In this document: positions 6,748 to 16,225 of the stretch, piece by piece | How the letters are laid out: every line of letters starts with the position of its first letter | How positions within the stretch are numbered: position 1 is the first letter of the stretch | From: Bacillota bacterium | GTDB lineage: Bacteria > Bacillota_A > Clostridia > Christensenellales > Aristaeellaceae | NCBI GenBank assembly: GCA_023421735.1 | Contig: JAEZSP010000070.1 | Location: forward strand, 186,001 to 250,000 | Direction: 5' to 3' | Length of the DNA: 64,000 bases | Position numbers and translations under genes: made by a program | Notes under the pieces: model-generated | The model's input: only the letters and a program-made list of their open reading frames with translations | Databases searched by the model: none | Told to the model about the DNA's origin: nothing

Positions 6748-9018
6748 ATGGACGTACGAGAATACATTGAAAAACTGAAAAGCAATCCGGATTTTATGCG
6801 CAACGTCACGAACTGGCGCGTGGTGCCCGCGCGGGAGGCGGCGTATGCGGACTTTCCCATGTCGCTCGACGCGCGCATCGTCGATGTGCTCACATCGCGC
6901 GGCATCACAAGGCCATACATTCACCAGGCGCGCGCCATCTCGGCAGCGCTCGAAGGCCAGGATTTCGTGGTCGTCACACCCACCGCGTCCGGAAAGACGC
7001 TGTGCTACAACGTCCCCGTGCTCGACGCGATTTTGAAGGACGATGCGGCGCGGGCGCTGTACCTTTTCCCCACCAAGGCGCTCTCAAGCGATCAGGTGGC
7101 GGAACTCTATTCCATGATCGAGGCCATGGGCGCGGACATCAAGGCATACACCTACGACGGGGATACGCCCGCAGCCGCGCGCACCGCCGTCCGGCAGGCC
7201 GGACACGTGGTGGTCACGAACCCGGACATGCTCCATCAGGGCATCCTCCCGCACCATGCCAAGTGGGTGAAGCTCTTTGAAAACCTGAGATACGTCGTCA
7301 TTGACGAAATCCACGCCTACACGGGCGTTTTTGGGTCGAACCTCGCAAACGTCGTGCGGCGGCTTCTGCGCATCTGCGCGTTCTACGGCGCACACCCGAC
7401 GTTCATCTGCTGCTCCGCAACCATCCAAAACCCCAAGGCGCTTGCAGAGACCATGACGGGACGCGAAATGCGGCTCATCGATGAAAACGGCGCGCCCGCG
7501 GGCGAACGGCACGTGGTTTTCTACAACCCACCCGTCGTGAACGCCCAGCTCGGCATCCGCGCGGGCGCGATCCCCGAAACGCGCGACATCGCGGCGTCTC
7601 TTTTGCGCAACAACGTCTCGCATATCGTCTTCGCGCGCGCGCGGCTCACGGTGGAAGTTCTGGTGCGTTATCTCAAGGACATGGTGCGCGATCCATTGGG
7701 CAACGCGGGGCGCGTGCGCGGCTATCGCGGCGGCTATCTGCCCACCCAACGGCGCGAAATTGAGCGCGAGCTGCGCGCCGGAAAGATCACCTCCATCATC
7801 TCGACCAACGCGCTGGAGTTGGGCATCGACATCGGGCAGTTGGATGCGTGCGTGCTCTGCGGATACCCCGGCACAATCGCGTCGACCTGGCAGCAGGCCG
7901 GACGCGCGGGCCGACGCGGCGCGGCGTCGCTGCTCATCATCGTGGCAACCTCGAGCCCGCTTGACCAGTACATGATCTCCCACCCCGACTACTTCTTCGG
8001 GCGTTCGCCGGAAACCGCGCTCATCAATCCGGAAAACCTCTATATTCTCATCAACCACCTCAAATGTGCCGCCTACGAGCTTCCCTTTGACGAGGGCGAG
8101 ACATTCGCGGGCAACGAGGACACGGGCGAGCTGCTGTCTTATCTCTCGGAGGAAAATATTCTGCGCGAGGTTGGCGGGCGCTATTACTGGATGGCGGAGG
8201 AATTCCCACAGGCCGGAATCAACCTGCGCTCGGCGTCCGATCAGAATTTCCTGATCGTGGACATCACAAATCCCAAGAAGCATAAAATCATCGGCGAGAT
8301 GGACCGATTCACGGTGCCGATGCTCCTTCACCAATATGCCATTTACATGCATGAGGGGCGGCAGTTTCAGGTCGAAAACCTCGACTTTGACGACAAGAAG
8401 GCCTATGTACGCGAAGTGGACGTGGGCTACTATACGGACGCAAATCTCACGACGTCCTTAAAGGTGCTCGACCAGTTTGAGGAAGAGCCGTCCGGCGCAC
8501 TGACCCGCGCGCGGGGCGAGGTGCTCGTTTCAAGCATCGTGACGCTGTTTAAAAAGATTAAGTTCGATACGCACGAAAATCTGGGTTGGGGGCCCGTGAC
8601 GCTCCCGGAACTTGAAATGCACACGACCGCCTGCTGGTGGACGCTTCCCGAGGGGATGGAGACTCGCTTCGGCAAGGAAGAACTAAAGGGCGCCATGGTC
8701 GGGCTTGCGCACGTGCTGCGCGGCATCGTCCCGGCGCACCTGATGTGCGCGCCGCAGGACATCTCGGTGGTCTATCACGTGCGCGACCCGTTCACGGACA
8801 AGCCGACGATTTATCTCTATGACGGCGTACCCGGCGGCATCGGTCTTTCCGATAAGGTGTATGAGATGGACAAGGCCCTGCTCGCCACGGCGCGCGACGT
8901 TCTGAAATCGTGCCCGTGCCCGGATGGATGCCCAAGCTGTGTGGGCGTTGCGGCGGGTGGCGGCGCAAAGTTCACGCTGATCCGCATACTCGACGAACTG
9001 CTGGCTGGGGCCAATTAA
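6748..9018 (+). CDS. DEAD/DEAH-box helicase with DUF1998 domain (MrfA-like)
   Basis: 756 aa. Helicase motifs in order: TPTASGKT (about residue 77), VIDEIHAYTG (DEIH box, about 186), CCSATIQNP (about 221), STNALELGIDIGQLD and QQAGRAGRRG in the second RecA lobe. The C-terminal DUF1998 region ends in a four-cysteine zinc site, CPCPDGCPSC (about 721). This is the architecture of MrfA (YprA) of Bacillus subtilis, a 3'-5' helicase used in mitomycin-crosslink repair, and of fungal Hrq1. The MrfB exonuclease partner is not adjacent. It begins six bases after thiI with no clear ribosome binding site, so translation may be coupled. Confidence 0.88.
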   Translation: MDVREYIEKLKSNPDFMRNVTNWRVVPAREAAYADFPMSLDARIVDVLTSRGITRPYIHQARAISAALEGQDFVVVTPTASGKTLCYNVPVLDAILKDDAARALYLFPTKALSSDQVAELYSMIEAMGADIKAYTYDGDTPAAARTAVRQAGHVVVTNPDMLHQGILPHHAKWVKLFENLRYVVIDEIHAYTGVFGSNLANVVRRLLRICAFYGAHPTFICCSATIQNPKALAETMTGREMRLIDENGAPAGERHVVFYNPPVVNAQLGIRAGAIPETRDIAASLLRNNVSHIVFARARLTVEVLVRYLKDMVRDPLGNAGRVRGYRGGYLPTQRREIERELRAGKITSIISTNALELGIDIGQLDACVLCGYPGTIASTWQQAGRAGRRGAASLLIIVATSSPLDQYMISHPDYFFGRSPETALINPENLYILINHLKCAAYELPFDEGETFAGNEDTGELLSYLSEENILREVGGRYYWMAEEFPQAGINLRSASDQNFLIVDITNPKKHKIIGEMDRFTVPMLLHQYAIYMHEGRQFQVENLDFDDKKAYVREVDVGYYTDANLTTSLKVLDQFEEEPSGALTRARGEVLVSSIVTLFKKIKFDTHENLGWGPVTLPELEMHTTACWWTLPEGMETRFGKEELKGAMVGLAHVLRGIVPAHLMCAPQDISVVYHVRDPFTDKPTIYLYDGVPGGIGLSDKVYEMDKALLATARDVLKSCPCPDGCPSCVGVAAGGGAKFTLIRILDELLAGAN

Positions 9019-9034
9019 CAGGAAGAGGCGAAGC

Positions 9035-9529
9035 ATGGACGACGAAGTCAAATTGTACGTCATCGCGGAATTCGACGCGCGCACCGAGGAGAGACTCTCG
9101 AATTATCGGGACATGATGATCGGCGCGGGGTATGTTGGCGTGCAGACCGTGGGCATCCGAAACCACGTCACGCTCGGCTCCTTTGATCTCGCGGGTAGGG
9201 GCGCGCTCGCTGCGCTCGTTCGGCGCGAGTCGAGCGGATTGGCAATCCCCATTCGGTTTGCCGAAACGGGAACATTCGGCGACCGGGTTCTGTTCATTCA
9301 CCCGGAGGAAACGGAGGCCCTCAAGGCACTGCACGTCCGCTATGACGACGGGAGCGACTGGGTGCCGCATTGCACCATGTACCTCTCCGAGGAGGGCGGC
9401 ATCGCGCCCGCGAAGGCGTATCTCGATTCGATCTTCGCTCCGTTCGAGGGCATGATCACGCGCATTTCCCTGTTTGAATTTTTCCCCTCGAAGTGCATTG
9501 AGGCAGTCGATTTGCGCGAAAACGATTGA
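9035..9529 (+). CDS. 2H phosphoesterase / 2'-5' RNA ligase family protein
   Basis: 164 aa, last gene of the operon, 16 bp after the helicase. Two HxT motifs characteristic of the 2H superfamily are visible: NHVTLGSF (about residue 43) and VPHCTMYLSEE (about 111). Members cleave or join 2'-5' and cyclic phosphodiester bonds in RNA or nucleotides. The spacing and size fit the LigT/YjcG-like group. The substrate cannot be told from sequence. Placement after tRNA thiolation and helicase genes hints at RNA or nucleic-acid repair. Confidence 0.8.
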   Translation: MDDEVKLYVIAEFDARTEERLSNYRDMMIGAGYVGVQTVGIRNHVTLGSFDLAGRGALAALVRRESSGLAIPIRFAETGTFGDRVLFIHPEETEALKALHVRYDDGSDWVPHCTMYLSEEGGIAPAKAYLDSIFAPFEGMITRISLFEFFPSKCIEAVDLREND

Positions 9530-10059
9530 CAGTCCACAAGGCCCTTAGTCCTCCGTCCATGACAGAAGCGATGGAATTCGGCGTAGTCCTTTGTTCCTGG
9601 CACGAAGCCGGAGCGCAGGCGTAACAGCCAGGGGGCGGACTTTCCGCCTACGTCACGCGGAGAGCGACAAAGCCGAGGACGAAAGGGGTCGCCGAAAACG
9701 CGGTTCTGTTGTGGATGGAGTATGAGAGAAAGCGCAGCGACGGATTTTCGTTCAAGACGAGGTTGATTTGCCGCGGTTTACCGCGACAAACCAAGTCGCT
9801 TCGCGACCCCACCGACTCCGTCGGCGCGCCTTGGAGCAAAGGCGAGGGCGTAGCATTGCTACGTCGAGCCGACTGCGACGCCGGAGGTTTGATTGCCAAT
9901 GGCAGTCAAAGTCGCTTCACAACCGGGATTTTCAAACTTTGTTTTAAAAACCCCGCCTTTGGGCGAAAAGAAGCGCTACGGCTTCTCGGTATTTCTGTGT
10001 CTTGCTCTAAGGCTATACCGCACAAAGAGGGAGCCGGGTTTGATGTACTCCATGCGCGT
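9530..10059. other. 530-bp gene-free stretch rich in short hairpins
   Basis: No supportable gene; long open frames here are GC-skew artefacts that run into the antisense of the GNAT gene. The stretch is packed with short perfect inverted repeats: CGCGG-TTTA-CCGCG (9772-9785), GTCGC-TTC-GCGAC (9795-9807), CCGAC-TCC-GTCGG (about 9812-9824), CGTAGCA-T-TGCTACG (9849-9863) and TGCCA-A-TGGCA (about 9893-9903). The pattern suggests a decayed or composite palindromic repeat element rather than a single structured RNA. Confidence 0.5.
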
Positions 10060-10530
10060 TCAGCATTCCTTTTCCTTCCGGTACCATACCAGCGTCATTC
10101 GCTCGTTCACAACCGCGCTCTCGCCCGTCAAACGATACCCCATCTTTTCATACAGGTAGCAATTCCCCGCCTCCTCGCGTATGGTTTCAAGCATCCACAC
10201 GCGCATGTCGGGATGAAGATGTTCCAGCTCGCAAAGCGCCGCCTGCATGATTCCACGCCCCTGCCGCTCCGGTACGACAAAGAGCGGCCCCAGGAGGATG
10301 TGCTCTGGATACAGCCGCATGCGCAGTCCGCCGACAGCCGTGCCGTCTTCTTCAACGATATAATAATGGGTATGATCCTGCTTGAGGCGGGCAATTGTTT
10401 GGGTCATCGGCTCGTTCGCGGGATTCGTCGCATAATCCTGATACTTGACGAGCAGCCGCCTGAACGCACGCAGTTGCATTTCATATAAAAGCCGCGCGTC
10501 CTTTTCGGACGCGCGGACGAGTGAGACCAT
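10060..10530 (-). CDS. GNAT family N-acetyltransferase
   Basis: 156 aa. It has an acetyl-CoA binding signature, LFVVPERQGRGIMQAALCEL, and the C-terminal NCYLYEKMGYRLTGE typical of GNAT enzymes. The ATG at 10530 shares its A with the TGA of asnS (TGATG), so it is translationally coupled to asnS. Substrate unknown. Confidence 0.88.
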   Translation of the reverse strand: MVSLVRASEKDARLLYEMQLRAFRRLLVKYQDYATNPANEPMTQTIARLKQDHTHYYIVEEDGTAVGGLRMRLYPEHILLGPLFVVPERQGRGIMQAALCELEHLHPDMRVWMLETIREEAGNCYLYEKMGYRLTGESAVVNERMTLVWYRKEKEC

Positions 10531-11927
10531 CAGAACTCCGCGTTCTGCGTTGTCCGTGGGAAAGGCAGAACGTCCCGGATATTTGAAATGCCCGTCAGGT
10601 ACATCACCATGCGCTCAAAGCCCATGCCGAACCCGGCATGCGGCGCGGTGCCGTACTTGCGCAGTTCGAGATACCACCAGTAGTCTTCCGGATTCATCCC
10701 GAGCTCTTCAATGCGTGCCTTGAGCACGTCGTAGCGCTCCTCGCGCTGGCTTCCTCCGCAAAGCTCACCGATGCCCGGCACCAATAGGTCGGCGGCCGCG
10801 ACAGTCTTCCCGTCGTCGTTCATGCGCATATAGAAGGCCTTGATCTCCTTGGGATAGTCCGTGACGAACACGGGGCGCCCAAAGTGCTTTTCTGTCAGGT
10901 ATCTCTCGTGCTCGGTTTGCAGATCGCAACCCCAATAGACCGGGAACTCGAACGTCTGACCGCTCGATTTCAGAATCTCGATTGCTTCCGTGTACGATAC
11001 GCGTGCGAACTGCGCATTGACCACCGACGACAGCCGATCAACGAGCCCCTGATCGACAAAGCTATTCAAAAACGCCATCTCTTCGGGGCATTCCGCCAAA
11101 ACCGCAGTGATGATGTATTTGATCATCTCTTCTTCGAGGCGCAAGTCGTCCTCCAGGTCGGCAAATGCGATCTCCGGCTCGATCATCCAGAATTCTGCGG
11201 CATGCCGCGTCGTATAGCTGACCTCCGCGCGGAACGTCGGCCCGAAGGTGTAGACGTTTCTGAACGACATGGCGAAGATTTCGGCGTTCAACTGCCCGGA
11301 GACGGTCATATACACCGGCTTTCCGAAAAAATCCTTCGCAAAATCCACCTGTCCCTCCTCGGTGCGCGGTGGATCGCCCGCATCCAGCGTGGTAATGCGG
11401 AACATTTCGCCTGCTCCCTCGCAGTCCGCGCCCGTGATGAGGGGCGTGTGGACATAGAGATAGCCCTTGTCGTGGAAAAAACGGTGGATCGCCTGCGCGG
11501 TGACGGAACGCACGCGGAAGGCGCACTGAAACAGGTTTGCGCGCGGTCTGAGATGCTGAATCGTGCGCAGATATTCGAGCGTGTGGCGCTTTTTCTGAAG
11601 CGGATAATCGCTCGGACTTTCACCGACGAGCGTGACCGACTCGGCCTTTAATTCAAAGGGCTGCTTCATTTCCGGCGTGAGCACGATCGTGCCCGTGAAC
11701 GCGACCGCGGCGCCGACGGAGATGCCCTTGACGATCTCGCGGTAATTTTCGAGCTTATCCTCCTCGAGCACAACCTGCAGGTTGCGGAAATAGCTCCCAT
11801 CGTTCAGCTCGACAAACGCAAACGCCTTCGATTCACGGCTCGTGCGCACCCATCCCTCGACGGTGACGTCCTTAACGTCCGCGTGCGGAACGGTGGTGAA
11901 AAGGTCCTTTACCAAAGTAACCGCCAT
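10530..11927 (-). CDS. asnS: Asparagine--tRNA ligase
   Basis: 465 aa from the ATG at 11927, six bases after AAGGAGG; an ATG at 11933 abuts that site and is less likely. It has an N-terminal OB-fold anticodon-binding domain ([20 protein letters not shown]), then a class II synthetase core with motif 2 ([20 protein letters not shown]) and motif 3 ([16 protein letters not shown]), ending VLPFPRT as in AsnRS. It charges tRNA-Asn directly. It has its own promoter only 30 bp upstream, which leaves no room for a T-box leader. Confidence 0.96.
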   Translation of the reverse strand: MAVTLVKDLFTTVPHADVKDVTVEGWVRTSRESKAFAFVELNDGSYFRNLQVVLEEDKLENYREIVKGISVGAAVAFTGTIVLTPEMKQPFELKAESVTLVGESPSDYPLQKKRHTLEYLRTIQHLRPRANLFQCAFRVRSVTAQAIHRFFHDKGYLYVHTPLITGADCEGAGEMFRITTLDAGDPPRTEEGQVDFAKDFFGKPVYMTVSGQLNAEIFAMSFRNVYTFGPTFRAEVSYTTRHAAEFWMIEPEIAFADLEDDLRLEEEMIKYIITAVLAECPEEMAFLNSFVDQGLVDRLSSVVNAQFARVSYTEAIEILKSSGQTFEFPVYWGCDLQTEHERYLTEKHFGRPVFVTDYPKEIKAFYMRMNDDGKTVAAADLLVPGIGELCGGSQREERYDVLKARIEELGMNPEDYWWYLELRKYGTAPHAGFGMGFERMVMYLTGISNIRDVLPFPRTTQNAEF

Positions 11928-11957
11928 AAGCATCCTCCTTCCAACACAATATTCGTC

Positions 11958-11986
11958 ATTATATCCCCTCTGTTCATTTATGTAAA
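11958..11986 (-). promoter_or_regulatory. Promoter of asnS-GNAT
   Basis: On the minus strand TTTACA (11986-11981), 17-bp spacer, perfect TATAAT (11963-11958), placed just after the MFS gene stop at 11998. Confidence 0.75.
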
Positions 11987-11997
11987 GCCAGAGTTTG

Positions 11998-13434
11998 TTA
12001 ATCGTTCCGCTTCATCTTCTCGCGCACCCGTCGGCGGACGATTTGCTTCCAAAAGCGCGTATGCGATTGAACCACGCTGCCCCACATGCCACCCAGAAGC
12101 GTACGCGCGCTCGCCGCGCCAGCCTCGATGACGCGTGGCACGAAGACGAACAGAACCGCCAAGCGGAGAAGACCCGAAAGCAGGAACAGATAGTTGTAGC
12201 GCGTGAGCGTCCAGCCCATGAGCGACATGTCCAGAGGTTCGAGCCGCAGCAGCACGTTGTCCAGCAACCAACCGCCCGCAAAGCTCCCGAATGCGGACCC
12301 GAGAAGCTGTGTGAACATGAAATATACCGCGAAATACATGGACTTGTTCTCGCCCTGTGCCTGTCCCATGAACAGATTTTGTGCACCCAAATCATATGCG
12401 CACCACGTCGCACCGGAGAGCATGTTGAGGAGGATCACCGGTATGTAGTTTCCAATTCCGATCACGAGCCAGAACAGCGGCATGATCGCCACGAAGAACC
12501 CGCCGACCATGATGACCGGCTTCGACCCGAACCGGTCGAGTGCATGCCCCCAGCGCGTAACGACCAATATCAGCGCCAGATTGCCCGCAACCTGCGTGTA
12601 CAGCGTGATTTGAAGGCTCGACATCTTCATCACGCCCTGCATGTACACATTGAAATACGGCGCACATATCATGATCGCGAAAATCCAGACCGTTGAGAGC
12701 GTCACGACGCGCATGTACTGCTTGTCCGCGAGTACGGTTTTTACCATCGAGAACATGGGATTGCGCTTCGGCATTTCGCGCATGGGCGGCAGTTTCATGA
12801 ACAGAAAGCAACAGATGTCGAACGTGCCCATCACGCCCGAGATCATAAATGCCACCGAATAGCCCGGCATGCCCGGCATGGCATCGAGCAGCATGCCGAT
12901 GAGGATGCCGACGACAAGTGCGGTCACGGTCGACACGCGGCTGCGCGCAGCAAAATAGCTTCCCCTTATTTTGATGGGAATCACGTCGTCGCAGATTGAA
13001 AAAAATGCGACGTTCATAAACGGCATCATCGCCGCGCTTGCGAAGACAAGCATTCCCGCAATCCAAATCCGAAGCTGAGCGGCGCCCATCGGGATGATAT
13101 ACGGCACCAGCGCGAACGGAATCCACGCGACTCGCTGAATCAGACCGGATACGATGAAGATCTTTTTGCGTTTGCGCGTCTTTTCCATATAATACGAGGC
13201 GAGGAATTGAAACGCATTCGCAATGGAGGGAAGCGCAAGAATCACGCCATATACGGTATCGCTGACGCCCAGTTCCTTCCAATATCCTGTAAACGCGATA
13301 CCGTTTGTGACGTTCGCCCAGACCATACCCCCCATGACCGCCAGAATCAGAAGGCGCATTGTCCGCACCGATTCCTGCGTAAGGCCTCTTTGGTCAATGA
13401 CGCGGAATTTTTCCTTGACGTTATGCCAGTTCAT
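11998..13434 (-). CDS. MFS transporter
   Basis: 478 aa polytopic protein with about 12 hydrophobic segments (for example [20 protein letters not shown] and [20 protein letters not shown]). It has charged inter-helix loops typical of the major facilitator superfamily ([13 protein letters not shown]). It begins six bases after the upstream MFS gene stops and has GAGG before the ATG, so the two are coupled. The pair is clearly homologous in organisation; substrate cannot be assigned. Confidence 0.85.
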   Translation of the reverse strand: MNWHNVKEKFRVIDQRGLTQESVRTMRLLILAVMGGMVWANVTNGIAFTGYWKELGVSDTVYGVILALPSIANAFQFLASYYMEKTRKRKKIFIVSGLIQRVAWIPFALVPYIIPMGAAQLRIWIAGMLVFASAAMMPFMNVAFFSICDDVIPIKIRGSYFAARSRVSTVTALVVGILIGMLLDAMPGMPGYSVAFMISGVMGTFDICCFLFMKLPPMREMPKRNPMFSMVKTVLADKQYMRVVTLSTVWIFAIMICAPYFNVYMQGVMKMSSLQITLYTQVAGNLALILVVTRWGHALDRFGSKPVIMVGGFFVAIMPLFWLVIGIGNYIPVILLNMLSGATWCAYDLGAQNLFMGQAQGENKSMYFAVYFMFTQLLGSAFGSFAGGWLLDNVLLRLEPLDMSLMGWTLTRYNYLFLLSGLLRLAVLFVFVPRVIEAGAASARTLLGGMWGSVVQSHTRFWKQIVRRRVREKMKRND

Positions 13435-13440
13435 AGTTCC

Positions 13441-14712
13441 TCACGCGCGCCGCTGCAACACGGGCAGCGGGCTCTTCTTCGAGATAAAATACCGATGTGT
13501 CTGCAATGCCCCTGCGATTCCGGAAAGGAGCATGATCGCGTACACCGGCCAAAACGCCCAATCCGCAATGGCCCCTGCAATGGTCGTACCGAGCGTGGCG
13601 GGGGCTGTAACGATGGAAGTCAGAACGATGTGATTCGCACGCTCCTTTTCGTCCACGATGGCGATGACATGCTGTGTAAACGCGTTATTGGCGACGTATG
13701 TAAACTTGATGAGCACCATCGCGGCGGAAAGACAGATCATCACGCTCACGCCCAAACGGGCACAGGCGAACGCCGCTATGTTCAAAAGCGCGCACGCGAT
13801 GCCCGCCATTTGCGCCAGCATCATCATAACCGGATAATTGGCGCGACGACTGACCCGCGACCAGAAAAAGCCCGCCATGATCTGCCCGGCAACCGGCATA
13901 TACACCAGAAGCGAGAGCTGATAGTCCGTCAGGCCGTTCATCTGGCCGAATTTATAGTTGATGGGCGCGGAGATCATCGTAAAGGTAAACAGCAGCCGCG
14001 CGATGATCGTCTGCCGCACACCCTGATTATGGATGATCAGCGGTGCGAGCTCGCGCACATAGCGCGCGGGGCTCTTAATCGGTTCATCCGGCATACTTGC
14101 ATGCGGGAGATCTTTGAAAAAGAGCATCATCGTTGCGGACAGGACAAACACCGCGCCGCTCAGTACGAAGATGATGGAAAACTGGTCCATTTTGGGAAGG
14201 GCTGACGTGAGTATGCGTTGGAGGACGAAGCCGACAAAAATGCCGATCCCGCCGCAAATGGATTGCTGGATGGACAGAACCTCACCGCGCCTTTGAAGCG
14301 GGAGCGTGCGCGCCATCATCTGCGTCCAGCACAGCCCCACAAACCCGTCGATGATGAAGACGGCGAAGTACATGAGAATGAACATCCACGCGGCGGCAGC
14401 GCCGTGCATGCCTGCGAGGATCAATAATGCAAACAGAAGCAGCAGAGAGCGGCTTAAAAACGCCATTTTGATCATGAACGGCCCCTGCCGTCTGATCCGA
14501 TGCACAAACAGGCCGCACACAAACTCGCCCACGTAAAACGCGAGCGAGCTCATGGTGGCGGCAAGCCCCGCGAGCGTAACGGAGCCTGATGTAAAGTCGA
14601 TGAATTCTGCAACAACCGTTTCATTGGGAATGAAGGAGAGCGCCGCGTAAAAGAGCGCGCCTTCTAGCACCATGAAGATGGAATTGCGCCTCGCGATCCT
14701 CTGTGCGTCCAT
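13441..14712 (-). CDS. MFS transporter
   Basis: 423 aa from the ATG at 14712 (GAGG five bases upstream; an in-frame GTG at 14718 overlaps that site). About 12 membrane segments, for example ALFYAALSFIPNETVVAEFI and VMICLSAAMVLIKFTYVANN, and a loop with RRQGPFMIKM. First gene of a two-gene MFS operon. The partners may act separately or as a heteromer; substrate unknown. Confidence 0.85.
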   Translation of the reverse strand: MDAQRIARRNSIFMVLEGALFYAALSFIPNETVVAEFIDFTSGSVTLAGLAATMSSLAFYVGEFVCGLFVHRIRRQGPFMIKMAFLSRSLLLLFALLILAGMHGAAAAWMFILMYFAVFIIDGFVGLCWTQMMARTLPLQRRGEVLSIQQSICGGIGIFVGFVLQRILTSALPKMDQFSIIFVLSGAVFVLSATMMLFFKDLPHASMPDEPIKSPARYVRELAPLIIHNQGVRQTIIARLLFTFTMISAPINYKFGQMNGLTDYQLSLLVYMPVAGQIMAGFFWSRVSRRANYPVMMMLAQMAGIACALLNIAAFACARLGVSVMICLSAAMVLIKFTYVANNAFTQHVIAIVDEKERANHIVLTSIVTAPATLGTTIAGAIADWAFWPVYAIMLLSGIAGALQTHRYFISKKSPLPVLQRRA

Positions 14713-14888
14713 TGACACCTCGGATTGTCGGGCAAGGGCGCACAGAGCATGCGTGTGCGGGCCTCATGCGCTTTCGTCAGACCGAGCTTTCCGCGTTCAC
14801 AGGAGTAGCAGTGCTACATCCGGAATGCGGCTGGCACGAATTGTTGGAAATGCAGCCGTCCATACACGTCAGATTGTGCGGGATTGCC

Positions 14889-15956
14889 TCAGTATTTCGC
14901 CGCCTTGTAAATCTCGCGCAGCACGTTTTCAAGTCCGTTCGCGCATGGTTCGCGATCCATCGCCTCATAGAGCGCGCCGCGCCCCGAGTAGAGCCTGATG
15001 ATCGCATCGTATAGCGTATTTGCGTTTAAATCTTCCTGCAGGAGCCTGTGTGCGAGACCGCGCTCGACAAAGGACTGGGCATTGATAATCTGGTCGCCCC
15101 GGCTGGCGCCCTTTGGGTATGGGATGAGGAGCATGGGTTTTCGAAGCGCCACCATTTCGCACAGCGTATTGGCGCCCGCGCGGGACACGAGCAAATCCGC
15201 GCATGCGTACGCATCCGCCATATCCTCGTCAAGGTACTCGCATTGCGCATAGTTCTTTGTGCCTTCGAGAGAGGCATTAAAGTTGCCCGGCCCGCACAGA
15301 TGTAGAACCTGAAAGGAATTCGTCAGTCTGGGCAATGCTTCGACCACGGCGTCGTTGATCGCAACGGCACCGCTTGAACCGCCGGTGACCATGACCACCG
15401 GAATGCCATCTTTAAAGCCAAACCGATTCAGTCCGCGCCGCCTGTCGCCTCTGAGGATTTCGGGACGGATGGGCGTTCCGGTATAAAGTCCCTTTGCGCC
15501 TGCCAGTTTTGCAGCCTCCGGAAAGGTACAGCAAAGAACATCGACAAACGGAGCGGTGAGCTTGTTCGCAAGTCCGGGCGTCATGTCGGATTCGTGGCTC
15601 ACGACGGGTATGTGATTGAGCCGCGCACCGTAGACCACGGGCACGGACACAAAGCCGCCCTTTGAAAATACGACGTTTGGCTTCAGCTGTTTGAGGAGGC
15701 GACGCGCCTGGACGACGCCTTTCATCACTTTGAAGGGGTCAGAGAAATTTTTCGGATCGAGGTACCTGCGCAGTTTTCCGCAGGAAACGGCGTGATAGGT
15801 AACGCCCTCGACAGACACGACGAGTTTCTCCTCAACGGAATTGGCTGCGCCGATATAATGCACATCCCAACCGTCCCTGAAAAGCCGCGGAATCAGCGCA
15901 AGATTCGGCGTCACATGACCCGCCGTCCCGCCACCCGTCAATACGATTCTCTTCAT
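14889..15956 (-). CDS. murG: UDP-GlcNAc:lipid I GlcNAc transferase MurG
   Basis: 355 aa. The N-terminus MKRIVLTGGGTAGHVTPN is the MurG glycine-rich loop. VVFSKGGFVSVPVVYGA, VTGGSSGAVAIND and the C-terminal LLIPYPKGASRGDQIINAQ (UDP-GlcNAc site) complete the GT28 signature. It makes lipid II on the inner membrane face. Here it stands alone, outside a dcw cluster, and is divergent from dnaX. Confidence 0.96.
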   Translation of the reverse strand: MKRIVLTGGGTAGHVTPNLALIPRLFRDGWDVHYIGAANSVEEKLVVSVEGVTYHAVSCGKLRRYLDPKNFSDPFKVMKGVVQARRLLKQLKPNVVFSKGGFVSVPVVYGARLNHIPVVSHESDMTPGLANKLTAPFVDVLCCTFPEAAKLAGAKGLYTGTPIRPEILRGDRRRGLNRFGFKDGIPVVMVTGGSSGAVAINDAVVEALPRLTNSFQVLHLCGPGNFNASLEGTKNYAQCEYLDEDMADAYACADLLVSRAGANTLCEMVALRKPMLLIPYPKGASRGDQIINAQSFVERGLAHRLLQEDLNANTLYDAIIRLYSGRGALYEAMDREPCANGLENVLREIYKAAKY

Positions 15957-16008
15957 TTTAAAAACCTCGCCGTTCAGCGTCCAATCTTTCAGTCTGTCTT
16001 GGACTTTT

Positions 16009-16049
16009 CGCCCCGCCGACCCGGAATCGCGTGCGATTCCTAAGCCATT
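16009..16049. repeat. 41-bp direct repeat, first copy
   Basis: Identical to 16083-16123, with 33 bp between the two copies. Each contains the perfect inverted repeat GGAATCGC-GT-GCGATTCC and ends TAAGCCATT. Only two copies exist, so it is not a CRISPR array. Confidence 0.85.
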
Positions 16050-16082
16050 TTACCTCGCTTGTCGGCGTGCCGATCCCGTATC

Positions 16083-16123
16083 CGCCCCGCCGACCCGGAA
16101 TCGCGTGCGATTCCTAAGCCATT
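16083..16123. repeat. 41-bp direct repeat, second copy
   Basis: Second identical copy. Its right edge overlaps the -10 of the murG promoter (16126-16121). The first copy has TTTTA at the same place, so the duplication seems to have doubled part of the murG control region. Confidence 0.85.
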
Positions 16124-16129
16124 ATATCA
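16121..16129 (-). promoter_or_regulatory. Extended -10 promoter of murG
   Basis: TGATATAAT on the minus strand is a full extended -10 (TGnTATAAT). No convincing -35 is seen. The leader to murG is about 160 nt and includes both 41-bp repeats with their hairpins. Confidence 0.5.
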
Positions 16130-16225
16130 CGTGGGCGGGAAAAAAGTTTTTGATTTGCTGTAAAACTTCTTTTGTTTTTCACGGTTTTGCTTTATCATGT
16201 AATGAGGGATATGGGAGGTGTAACC

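Noticed and set aside
9709..10488. 259-codon plus-strand open frame
   Set aside because: Half lies in hairpin-rich non-coding DNA and half is antisense to the GNAT gene; no ribosome binding site or domain.
11928..11997. T-box leader of asnS
   Set aside because: The promoter is only about 30 bp from the start codon, so a T-box (over 150 nt) cannot fit.
16009..16123. Possible CRISPR array
   Set aside because: Only two repeats with a single 33-bp spacer, no cas genes, and the repeats overlap a promoter.
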